Source of the DNA: Setaria digitata
Taxonomy: Eukaryota > Nematoda > Chromadorea > Rhabditida > Setariidae
Assembly: GCA_003640385.1 (NCBI GenBank)
Contig: RCAB01000011.1
Location: forward strand, 124,001 to 188,000
DNA: 64,000 nt
Direction: 5' to 3'
Below the pieces are notes generated by a model. That model saw only the letters and a list, made by a program, of their open reading frames with translations, ran no database searches and was not told the origin of the DNA. Positions 53,172 to 64,000 of the stretch are shown piece by piece. The translations under genes and the position numbers were made by a program. Positions within the stretch are counted from its first letter, which is position 1. Each line of letters starts with the position of its first letter.

Positions 53172-56100
53172 TCTGAATGCAAATGTTGGAGACATACTTA
53201 CCTCTCAAGCAACTGCTGACGATGCAGAAAATCTTCCTGGAATGATCTGTACTCCGGGGGGAAAGTTAACTATCAATGTAATCCATTCAGATCGTACCGA
53301 CACGATCGTCCCCACTCAACTTACACTTGCAGAACGAAACGCACTGTTGAAGTATGTTTCATTTTTTTCAGGAATTAATACCTGTTCATTTAATTTAACG
53401 AGTGCTCATTCATTACTTCATCTTTCATTTTACATTTGACTTTTTGTAATATTTTAGTGGACATCTTCCTTACTGCAAATAATTTGCTTTTATTAGAACT
53501 TTCAAGTACTTTCGGATTAGGCTTCTTAATTTTCCTGCAAACTATCATGGCAAGCGAATCTACAGTCTGTACTCATGTTTAAAAGTGCACAAAGCTTCTT
53601 CAGCTTTGCTTTTCTGTCTGTAGCGGTACTACTTTAAAATCAAGTTAGAACTAAATTTAATCATAGCGAATTTAAACTTAGTAGCGTTTCGTCGACTTGC
53701 ATACTTTTTCAACACTTCCATGCTCCTAGTAGTCGTTTAAATTTCAAGAGAATCTTCCCTTCAGCACAATGAAGCAGAACGGTCGGCTAAAAACAGTGAT
53801 GAAAAGTAAAAAGCCACCGAAAATCACACGTGTAATAACTTACGCTACATCAGATGATATAACTAATGTTGATTGCTCCTCAACAGATGACACCATCTGC
53901 AAGTCTTTTTCATTTCTGCCGAATTGGATCTTGAAAATGGTTTAAATTAGAATGCTCAATCTTTCTTTCTAGTACGATGAGTCATTCAAGGTTATTAAAT
54001 GTGACCTGTCATTTCGATACTGGAGTAGCTGTAGCTGTCAGCGTTTCTGAACTGGAATGAGATAAATGTAGCAGAGGTTTTTGAGCAAGCTGCCGGAATT
54101 CTGGCATACGAAAGTTGAGAGGCCATTTCAAGGTTTTGTCAAGTATCATATTCATTTTTGAAACTTCAGTTTCGGAGGATGGAGATTTGTTGGTGAAGTT
54201 GATTAGAAACGGTCCAAAACAATTTCCGTTTAAATTTGAAGAAATCAGAGAAATACTTCTTCAAGGTGCCCGAGTCTTCCTCGAAGAACCAACACTGGTG
54301 GAGGTATCGATCTAATCCAAAAGTAGACGCTTAGTGAGGTTTTCATGGGTGGTTGTAGAATTAATAACAACCAAAACATTAATTAATTGAAGAGGATATC
54401 AGGTTCCGCTTCCTTGTGTAGTGTACGGTGATATACATGGCCAATACAGTGATTTGCACCGGTGGTTTAATTTAAATGGATGGCCAAGTCAAGTACGCAG
54501 TGTATTTCTGGGAGATTTCGTAGATCGCGGTTCGCATGGGATCGAGGTGGTTGCATTACTTACTGCACTTAAAGTAAGTTTCCTAAAATCATTTTTGATG
54601 GTTGTTAAAGTCCTCTTCAAATAATTTGATTCTCTTCATTTAAGGTTCGGTTTCCGAAAAATATTTTTCTCTGTCGTGGCAATCATGAGGAAGAATCACT
54701 GAATCGTGCATACTCATTTTATGAAGAAGTTCGCGTCAGATTTTCTGAACATCTTGGTAAATCGACAGAAATTATTTTGTATTAACCCAGTACAGCTGAT
54801 AAAATCTGCTAGACGGCTGAGATATTGAACATGCAAATACTGAAATCATTACAGGAGGTAGAGATGGTCGAGTGTTATATCCCTACTTTCGAGCCTTGTT
54901 CAATAATTTGCCATTGGCAGTACTTATCGGAGGTCGAATTCTCGGGATGCACGGTGGTATTGGTCCGAAACTCACTTCGTTGCAAGTGTGCTACTTCATC
55001 GATTCGAAAAAAAAAATTTTAACTCCAAGGAAATATTGTTTTCTCCTATTTTAAATATACGCTTGAAAATTATTGAGAAAACTATTCTTGAATTCAGGCG
55101 ATTCGAGAAATTCGACGACCTTTGGAAGAATTTGAAGTTGGCACACTAGAATGTGATCTGGTATGGTCTGACCCTGACACAGCTCCGAATCAAATTGGCT
55201 TCCGCAACAACTTAGAACGCGAACCAATATATGGCATTGGCCAGTTATTTGCGCCGGACACAGTACAAAACCTCTGCAAGAAACTGGGCATTGACATGAT
55301 GATACGAGGACACCAGGCTTAGTCTTTCTTCCTTAAAAATCAGCTTTTAAACTAGGATTCTCTTTTAGCTTTAAAAATGTAATTTCAGAAGATGAGGGTG
55401 AAAAAAGTTGGACATGGGCAAAAAAAAAATGACATACAATCACAAAAAATTGGAAATAATAATATTTAACATTAACGCACTACTGAAATGTAAAAAAGCA
55501 ATATTGCCAGCATAGCAATATTGATAAGCTACATAGCTTGTTTCCATTCAGTATTTATTGCTTCAATTGGAAATTGTAATAATTACTGGCCAAAACTAGC
55601 TCCATTGCAATCAAGATTGAGAGATAAAATGAAAGGTGAAAACAGGTTTTCGAAATAAGAACATTGAATAATTTTTCCTTTTTAACTTTAAGAACTTTTT
55701 TTATATTAACATATTCATCATTTTTCTTTTTTTGGGATGCATTTCTGTAGCAAAATGAACATTTTTGGTAAATCGATAATTTCTATTAATATAGGAGAAT
55801 TGTACGAAGGACATCAAAATTTCAGGCTTTTTCTTACAAAGGTCGGCAATTTGATACATAATTTTGAAATTTGACTTTAGTTTTCAGGCACCGCTTCATG
55901 GATATGCATTATTTTCTGGCGGCTGTATGTTAACGTTGTTTTCCGCTCCGGGATACAAGGGTTCCTCGAATAATGATATCAACATGGGTGCTTCCCTTGA
56001 AATTTCGTCCTCAATGAACATCATCATTAAACAAGTATTTATTACTCTATGTATGACTCCGAACGTCCAGTCTGGTAGATAACCTGTGCGCCAAATTGAG

Positions 56101-56321
56101 ACTTAAGACGGCTCTCTTCGCTAACTATCACTAAATAAATAAATTAGGTGTTTTCACGGAATCATTTCTTGCAGATTCAAGTCAGTGAGAAATTTCGTCA
56201 GAAACGAATCGTCGATGCTGAACAGAGAAAAACGAACACCAGCAAAAAGAAAGAACATCCTGAACCTCCGGTAAAAAACAATGAATCAACGTCACAGTCA
56301 ACCTCGTCACTTTTCCAATGA
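53172..56321 (+). CDS. PPP-family Ser/Thr protein phosphatase, PP1-like, divergent; 5' end unresolved
   Basis: Removes phosphate from Ser/Thr using a two-metal centre. Exons are 53172-53351, 53765-53939, probably a small one from 53973 to 54024 or 54030, then 54170-54303, 54403-54573, 54645-54756, 54855-54985, 55098-55316, 55888-56034 and 56175-56321. The PPP motifs appear in order: GDIHGQ (54427), GDFVDRG (54511), RGNHEEE (about 54677), MHGG (54949) and RGHQ (55305-55316). The last motif is SAPGYKG, where PP1 has SAPNYCG. All metal and catalytic residues that I can place are present. The N-terminal extension and the Lys/Ser-rich C-terminal tail have no PP1 equivalent. The start codon was not found: the first listed exon needs two bases from upstream, and a weak candidate is ATG 53001. 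The intron after 55316 has a GC donor. AATAAA lies at 56542-56547. Expanded divergent PP1 relatives are known in nematodes, several of them germline-linked. I cannot place this one. Confidence 0.85.
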
Positions 56322-58524
56322 CTGAAACCTTCACAGGGATTGTACTTTAGCAACAAATGATGAATTTAATAACAGAAAAACTGTATTAGTAACTTTTTCC
56401 TGCAAACAATTAAGTGCACTAGTTCTAGCTTCACCAGATTCTTCCTCACTCTTTCCATCGCATATTCCTTCAAAATCTGTCCTATTTTCCATTCCATGCT
56501 TATCGGTTCTCGTTTTTCAAGAAGTTTACAGAAGTTATGAGAATAAAATAATCCTTTTAATACCACTACATTTTTTAAATAGAGAATAGGCCAGTTCCTC
56601 ATAGCCTAATCGGTTGAAGAATAAGAAAATCCAATATGAGTTCTTGATATTCTGCAACGGCATTATCTGTAGTAGAAGTTAAGGTCACGTGGATAAAGCT
56701 TCTCAATCTAGTCTACAGGATAATTTCTAAGTTTGTGTGCATAGAATATAGAGCTCATTATCTTTTATGTATTTTAAACTCAATTAATACATTTTTTAAT
56801 TTAGCTCTCACAAAAGTCAGAACTGCCGGGTAGGCTGTTGGTAAAGGCTTACGCATTCAGACAACTACTATTAAGTTGACTGTAGGAAATAAATCAGATA
56901 GATTTAGTGTTGGTCAGCCATTGATAGGAAGTAGAGCGATTTTTAAAATTACTTAATCATTTAGTAGCTCAGCAAGTTAATTAAACAGTAACCATTGGTC
57001 AATTATTTAACTCAAGAAGCTTCTTCACTAATGTTCACTTGGTGCCGCTGATTAGGTGACCGATGAGTAAGTACTCGAAACATCTTTAGCAACTCTTGAT
57101 TTTTTTTCCTGCTACTGAATTAAGTTAAAATTTGTGCCAGTTCATCGTCAGAATTCATATTTCGGCAAAACTTAAGATTTGTTAGATTTCACCGAAAAAA
57201 AAGAATTGGCACCAAAAATATCCACAATTTCAAGTTTTTCAAAATTCGCGACGCACATAAAGCAGTGAACAGTAATCGGACGATGTTGAGTTTACGATGA
57301 AACAACCCAATTTTCATCAACTTATCTTATCTAAATTCTCCAAAGTGACAGAGAAAAAACTCGATGTGCAATAAAGTCGACAGCCATGTGCCTAATGAAT
57401 TCGCGACACAATCTTATTTGTATGGCTAAAAATAAACTCTAAATTATATTTTTTTCAAGATAAATAACACAAATGCCGTAAACTCCGATAATTAGAACTC
57501 GTTTTACTGAGAATCGGAAAATTATTCGAAAGCCTTGGCCACTATCTTGCAAATCAATTTGTAATAACAAGATTATTAACGGTCTAACGGTCTAGATTCT
57601 GTCTCACAAACGAATGCGCTACAGCTCATGAACACTACCCGTTTCCACTCTTTTCTGATATCAATGGATCATTTAAGCATCCCAAAATGAAATTCCCTCT
57701 TCTAGAATTGAACTCCAAGCAATACTCGCGACCCACCAACACAACCGCAAATCACCTTGCAAGCCACAAATGGACATAACAATCAAACCAAACGAAGTGT
57801 TGCTATCATCTTATTAGCACAACGAGACTGTGGGATAAATTGAGTGGGATGATTGTAACGCATTTGTGCATCAATGATCAACTCGCAATATGAAAATAAA
57901 AGTGTTTCTCTCCCGTTAGGTGAAGAACGGTTACAGTCAGGTAACAGAAGTCATTGAAGTTAGTAGGTCTTTTGGTGATACCATCGTTATCACAATTCCA
58001 TACTTTTTAAGAATCTTTGCAAAATAACATCTCTCTTTGAGGGTACGTCGTGTTGTTATGACCAAAGCTGTTGCTGTGTTATGTCCTAAATTGTCATGCA
58101 TGTAACTCTCGAACGTTGTTTGCAGAATTCGTTGGTGAAAGATGAGTAGTTAAACTGTTGTAACCAAACCTGAGAAGTACCGGCGATTCTGTTTGACGTT
58201 CTCAAACGGTGAAGATAGACTTGCCTTTTTCTTGCTTCACTTCCGCTGCCACTTTCCACAATTCATTTCTCCTTGTATCGTGTGCTTTCATCTCCATATA
58301 TAACTATTGTTATATTCTCAAGAATGATGTAGGAAGTAATATGATACGATATAGGAATCTTTCAAGCTATGTATCTTGCATTTCTTTGCTTGAAATATTC
58401 CGGTGGACATTTCAGTTTCTCCATTACTATATCTCTATTTTCTGTCTGTCAAATGAGCTGTTACTGTTTGGTGAAGTGCCGGAATAAAATACGTCAAATT
58501 AAAGGAACAGGAGTATAGATAACT
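56322..58524. other. Intergenic region between phosphatase and DNAJC11 genes
   Basis: AT-rich sequence without a supported gene. The start holds the phosphatase 3' UTR. A Phe/Ser/Leu-rich open frame at 58209-58487 has no splice or domain support. The ATAG acceptor at 58515-58518, six bases before the next start codon, may receive a spliced leader. Confidence 0.55.
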
Positions 58525-61500
58525 ATGTCTGAAACTTCTTCGCTGAATTCAGTAAACGGAATTGGTGAAGATGCAGACAATCAGGATGACGAAGATCTCG
58601 ATTTTTATGCCGTCCTGAACGTTCCCAGAGATGTTTGTTTTGATAATTTACAATTTGTAGAAGAAGAAGTTCCATCGTAGTTTAAAGTAAACATTTTCAG
58701 TGAATTCATTTCAAACAGCTCGTGTATTCAGATTAACGACAGTGCAAAAGATCCAATCTAAATAATTCTGACCCATTCCTACAAAAAAAGTGATTTGATA
58801 TATTGTTTCTGTTTGTTTCGAGGGAGAAGGGAGTTATTGATTTCAGGCAACACTAGATGAAATCAATAAATCTTATCGGCAGAAGTGTTTGATATTCCAT
58901 CCCGATCGACATCGTGATCCTAATGAAAAGAAGGATGCCGAGATTTTCTTTTTGAAATTACGTAAAGCACACGAAAGTAAGTAGTTCCTTTTCTATTTTT
59001 TTTCCTAGGTTTTAACCAAACTTATTTTGAGTGTTGCATAAGTAAAGTTAGCAGTATAAAAAAATAATCACGTCAAATATAACTTTCTAAATCAAGTCAT
59101 GTATCAAGTTTCTGTAGCGCTTTCCGATCCCAAACTTCGCGCGATTTATGATACTGTTGGACTACGAGGACTTGAATTGCACGGTTGGGAACTCATCCCT
59201 AAGTCGGATAATGCTGAAAATATTCGACGAGAATATGAGTTTCTTAAGCGATTGCGAGAAACAGAAATTATGTTGCAGCGGGTTCATCCATCTGTGAGTT
59301 TACGTATTTGCATTTCACTTGTTTTCCTCTTCTATGATCTTAATATTGATGGCTATCATGAATGTGAATAAGTGCCGTCAATTAATTGTCGTTCTTAGTA
59401 ACTTTTCTTGTAGTCTCAATTATCAAACAAATAAAAAAGGAAATAAATTCCAGGGTTTATTTGTCTGCAAAACATCTTTGACGGGCATTTTCTCTGCGAA
59501 TCCTGAACTGAGGTTTTATTTTTATGTTTGGCTGTTTAGCTGCTGTTTTTATGAATTTCTGTAGTTTTTGGTTTACTTGAGGAAAAATTCTAGATAGGGT
59601 TAAAAAAAGAACTCGGTAGAGACATATTGGGCCCTATAGAACATTTCAAAAATTAGTTTCATGTGGTTCCGAAAAAACTACAGGTTTAATTATTAGTTTG
59701 GGAACAAAATTTAGAAATGTAACATAATGAAGTGTGTCTAAGGTGTTATTTTAGGTGTCCTCCTCAAGTGATCGGTTTATCATTGTCTCAGAATATTGAA
59801 TGTGCTATGACAGCCAAAGACAAAGTGGGATTAAGTGGCCGTGTAAAGATGGATAATGGTAAAGGTGATGGAGCTTTTGTGTTACATTGGAAAAGAGCCA
59901 TCTCATCATCCAGTTTAGCTGAGGTAGTTTATATAATTATTACTTATTACATGGACCATGATAAGTGAGAAGCAGACATAAAATGAAAGTGGAAATCATT
60001 TTCAGTTCAGCACAACTTTTACACCAGATTCTATAATGCTGGGATGCAAATATGCTAAAAGTGTTTACTTAAAAAATGCAGTTGTAGTGCAGCCTACATT
60101 ACAGTACTTCCCACTTTACTCAACTGTCAGCCCAGGATGCACCTTTAGTAAGTTCCTTTGTACTCTTAACTGTATTAAAAGTAAAAATATATTTCATACT
60201 TCGTTTCCTTCTCTTTCAGCTATTTGCAATATATATTGCATAAAAAATCATCTTCTACATTATGTAGATTTAATAAGTAATTTCATGTTTCAGTTCTCTC
60301 GAGGAATTTAGATCCATGTTGGCAAGGATCTATCGTATATCACTGGGGATTACAGCCGTCTTTGACAACATCTTTAATCTACACTGAACTAAATATGCCA
60401 AAGTTTCTTATTAATTTGACGGTTCGTCATTTCTGTCATTAACTGTTACTTGCCCAGATGGAATTCATTACTGACATTTTGTATAAATGTGGAAGTAAAG
60501 GAATGGCTCATACAATGAAATATTTCTTTCAGTGATAACTACTTCCAGATATCACCAGCTAATTCAAATATTCGGTTGGTGTACACAAAGCGGAGTGTAG
60601 AACAGGAATCGTTTACCGAAACTTCGTGTATCTTTTCATTAATGGGTATTATGCCAGCAATTACATTTGAAAGACGCTTATCAAGATATTCTCGAATTGG
60701 TTGTAACCTATCATTTGCTTTCCCTTCTTGTCTTTTACAGGCCAAATTCAGGCGAGTACCGTACAGGAACTCTTTAAGTCTTCTTAGTTTTGGACCGGTA
60801 TGTCTGCTTCTCTAATTCGTTTTTTTTTTTTTTTTTGTGTGCACTGTATCTGATTTCATTATTCAAAATTCGCTTAAGGTTGAAAACGGGTTCCTCAGTT
60901 TACGATTATCAATTTCTCTTGTGTGATAGCGAAGAAGATTTAGCACGTACAACTATATATGGAATTGTTATGCCAATTGCATCCTTTTATTTAGTAAAAG
61001 GAATTTTTCGAACAACATACGAACGTCTTATGTCATTATTCGAGGATCGTTCAGAAGAGCGGCAGGTATTAAATATTTATTAATGGAGGAGCAGAAATGG
61101 TAAGAGAGTTGTCTGATTACTATAAATGAGATTGGCTTGCCTTAGAGATGCTTGGTTGTCATATATATCATATATGATCAATCTTTGTCACAGCATTTCT
61201 TTATCATACAAGTTAAAATTCTTCCATTTAGGTAGATGCAGTTAAACGTGAGGAGGCAGGCAACATCGTAGATTTGATGAGACGTACGGCAGAACGAATA
61301 GCAAAAGAAGAAGAACAAAAGCACGGCTTAATCATTGTTGAGGCGAAATATGGTCAGATGGTTGGAGAAGGCTATAATGCATTGTCGTATCCACTTCTAG
61401 GGGATCGTATTGTTGATGTTACGGTACCATTACAGGCAATGGTTAATGATTCGCAGCTAAGGATATATTCTAGAAAAGTAAGAATTTGCAGTCTAAATGT

Positions 61501-61869
61501 TTTTGTTTTATGCTATTTTCTCTTTTTTTTTTATAGTGATTTAATAAATTTCTGAGAGACAACTTTCAGAGCAGCTGATTTTTAATGTACAGTTTACGGT
61601 TCCACTATATGGAATAGCGACTTGTTTATTGTGCTTAACTCGAGTTGTGGATAGCGGATAACTGCAAGCATGGTGCATGGAGCTTTATTTTCGGTTTTGC
61701 GTCTTTTTTTTTTGTAATTATTCTTTGTTTGCAGAGTCAGCTGCCAGGATTTTATGACCCATGTCCGACAGAACCGAAAATGTTACAAGTTGTTTACAAA
61801 TATCGGGATCATATCCATTCCATTTCAGTACCTGATGAAGTTGCTTTGCACATACCAATGATGTGTTAG
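58525..61869 (+). CDS. DNAJC11: DNAJC11-type J-domain protein (mitochondrial MICOS/MIB-associated)
   Basis: Exons are 58525-58632, 58847-58976, 59097-59293, 59454-59512, 59755-59923, 60006-60147, 60294-60421, 60549-60751, 60879-61065, 61232-61477 and 61735-61869. They give 567 residues, against about 559 in the human protein. A J domain (about residues 27-105) carries the HPD triad at 54-56, which stimulates Hsp70 ATPase, and the J domain is followed by RGLELHGWE as in DNAJC11. The long middle part has the beta-rich character of the family, with LSRNLD and WGLQ matching its conserved blocks. A hydrophobic segment lies at about 404-422, and the C-terminal conserved domain includes [20 protein letters not shown] and LPGFYDPC. 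In animals DNAJC11 joins the MICOS/SAM bridging complex that shapes cristae. The donor after 60751 is GCGAGT; this intron choice is supported by phase (AG|G) and by homology of the joined KFRLKTGSS segment. All key residues are intact. Confidence 0.95.
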
Positions 61870-63876
61870 TTTTTCCGGAAAACACTTCGATTTTTTTCTT
61901 CTGGGCAATATCTCGCAGAACATGCGTATTTGTTAGGATGATGTAAATATTTGTAAGATTGTTATGAGATTTTTAATTTGTAATTCCTTAATAAGAAGAT
62001 CCCATGAACTTAATTCATTTTCTAGGAATTTTTTGATGTCTCACATAATTAATTTGATTTGAAAATTTGGAAGTAAATTTATTTTGATGTGATGAGTAGC
62101 AGAACACCTTTTCTGAAAAAAACTTTTTTTTTTTGCATTACAGCTCATCGTCTGTCTCTCCGATAAGCACAATTTGAATGTGTCGGGCGTAACACATTGC
62201 TGCACCGATTGATCGATGATTCGCTTATCGTATGCGTTATATTCATCTGTAACTTTGTTTTTGAGAGCTGCAATCAGTTATTCGTCCTCAGATTTTTTCA
62301 TATTATTTTTATGAATTGCTTTTACTCGGAACATCTATTTCTTATCCGTAGCATAAATTGTAGTTCCGTCTTTGAAAAAAAAAAAAAAAAAAAAAAACCA
62401 TTGCACGTTTAACACTCGCTTGATTGATTTTATTACGAAATCAGTAATGCCTACCATGTTTCTCTTCGTTTTCTTGTTTTTTTTTTTTTTTTTTTTTTTT
62501 TCTTGATTTTACGTTGTAATATTATTCTCCAAGTGCACAGGCTTTTATTGATAGAGAAAATGAAAACGCTAGTGATTATTTCAAACAATGATTTTTCAAT
62601 AATTGCGTATATCATAATTGCCTCTCTTTTTGTTTGTTTTTCATTATTCATAAAAAGTATTTAAGCGTGATGTATTCTGAAAGAAATGTGGTTCTAGTTA
62701 TTTGTCCGTTCATCATTAAATTCCCAGGAATGCATAAATTGAATAAATAGTTAAGCTTCTCATAACTTTTGTGAAAGTTTCGAAGGTAGTTCTTCTTAAA
62801 GAGCGAATTTTAGCGCTATAGTGGTAATTGATTAAGTAAATAATGTCTTCCACTGTTTGTATTCTTTTTTAAGTAACTTTTGTTTTATTATGTTTTTTTT
62901 TTTTTTGCTAGATTGCTCGAATTGTACAACAAGCTTTTATTAAGTTCTGTTATAAATGAAGACTTTTATTTCACAGAGAAATTTGTATTTTTGTTCCTCG
63001 TACTAAGCTACCATATCTCATGGTTACTTATTTACATTTGTTCTAGGATTTTTTGTTAATGTTTTATTAGTCAGTAATTAAAGAGCCAATTTATTTAAGA
63101 ACTAGAAGGCGAAGTATACTTGAAATTTCAGTTTCTTTCACTTACAGTTTCTGCCGTGTGTTATACAAAATCTGCCTTTTATATGTGCTGAATTGCACTG
63201 ACTGAAGAAAGTCCATATTTTCGGTGGGAATAACTTGTTAAGTTCCTGTCGTCTATGATAAGATATCTACATAAGTCTTCATGTCCTCCTTATGTTTCAA
63301 TAATGTACTTTCTAGATTTTTTCCCACAGTAGATATAAATAACTTCTGAAGTGCAATTGAAATTCTTGCTTTTTTTTTTCTTCCTTACCTACTTATTTGC
63401 AGTTAAGATTTTGTAGCATTATCAATACATAATATTGCCGCAGTGGATTTTTCACTCAACGCATAATACAGGAAGGAGATCTTACATAAACGGGACATAT
63501 ACTGCTAATGATCTAATCACCATTTATTTTAACATTTGTTTGTTTGGCCGGTAACTGAAAAGAAATTCTATAATCTGTGGGACACTTGAGTTTCAGAAGT
63601 AGAGTAGTGAATACTAGTTTTTTTTTTGAAATAATTGTAGCCGTGGATATCGTGACATTTTCTAAATTGTTGACGGCACTCTCATTTTGATTTTTAATAG
63701 CCAAAAAAGAAATCGGTAATTCGGCCTATAATGCCTCTGTTCGATAAGTATCTGGATTTCGTGCTTTTTCCAGACTCCTTGAAGCAAATAATCCATATTC
63801 CTTGTTGCAGGTAGTGTGGTCTTCGGGGTTGTATTTTGCTTTTATTTGTTATTGTATTACTGGGAAGTTTTACACT
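61870..63876. other. Intergenic region with 3' UTR of DNAJC11 and poly(A)/poly(T) tracts
   Basis: No gene was seen. AATAAA occurs at 62742-62747, rather far from the stop. Several T-runs lie near 62890 and 63370. Confidence 0.55.
62375..62501. repeat. Inverted homopolymer pair: (A)23 then (T)25
   Basis: (A)23 at 62375-62397 and (T)25 at 62477-62501 are separated by about 80 bases and could pair as a hairpin in RNA. They may also be remnants of polyadenylated insertions. Confidence 0.8.
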
Positions 63877-64000
63877 ATGTCAGGAAAGGAACAGTTTACA
63901 AATGGGACTCCTGCAGCTTCATTAGAAAGAAATTCTTCGACAGACATTGTTGATCAAACTACTTCAGTACTACCATCTCCACAGCATGACTTACTTCTTG
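63877..64000 (+). CDS. 5' end of a further gene, truncated by the window edge
   Basis: ATG at 63877 opens a frame that runs to the end of the window, at least 41 codons, rich in Ser, Thr and Gln (begins MSGKEQFTNG) and polar throughout, like a disordered N-terminus. There is no domain to identify it. The T/A-rich upstream sequence and the sharp change to coding-like composition support a real first exon. No clear acceptor is adjacent, so it may be an ordinary first exon. Confidence 0.4.
   Translation, partial: MSGKEQFTNGTPAASLERNSSTDIVDQTTSVLPSPQHDLLL

Noticed and set aside
1..64000. tRNA, rRNA, spliced-leader RNA, known microRNAs and CRISPR arrays
   Set aside because: No T-loop consensus with a foldable cloverleaf, no leader sequence, no familiar microRNA seed with a hairpin and no spaced direct-repeat array were found by eye.

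Overview
This is AT-rich eukaryotic DNA (roughly two-thirds A+T) with spliced genes and mostly GT..AG introns of tens to hundreds of bases. The gene content and several acceptor-like AG sites just 5' of start codons suggest a nematode, most likely a clade III (spirurid or filarial-type) worm. That placement is inference from gene style and protein flavour; no rRNA, tRNA or spliced-leader gene was seen to confirm it.

Layout. Positions 1-42425 are a gene-poor tract of short-period repeats and T/A-rich sequence. Only two weak small-gene candidates are described there: a three-exon plus-strand model at 7610-8318 and a two-exon minus-strand model at 30290-30510. Positions 42426-63876 hold four confident genes, all on the plus strand: (1) a C2H2 zinc-finger gene (42631-49506, 16 coding exons, eight fingers, with signs of alternative ends); (2) a small secreted or membrane-anchored cysteine-rich protein of three-finger/Ly6 or ET-module type (51145-52924); (3) a divergent PPP-family Ser/Thr protein phosphatase (about 53172-56321); (4) a complete DNAJC11-type J-domain protein (58525-61869). 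A fifth plus-strand ORF starts at 63877 and runs off the window.

Genes do not form one obvious pathway. The zinc-finger protein is probably a nucleic-acid-binding regulator, the cysteine-rich protein is surface-exposed, the phosphatase is a nematode-type PP1 relative, and DNAJC11 belongs to the mitochondrial MICOS/MIB membrane-organising system. Only about 250 bases separate the cysteine-rich gene from the first recognised phosphatase exon, which would fit a nematode operon. Two introns, one in the phosphatase and one in DNAJC11, are best modelled as GC..AG introns because homology and reading phase agree only with that choice. I rebuilt exon models by hand from splice signals and phase, so small exons and 5' ends may be wrong.
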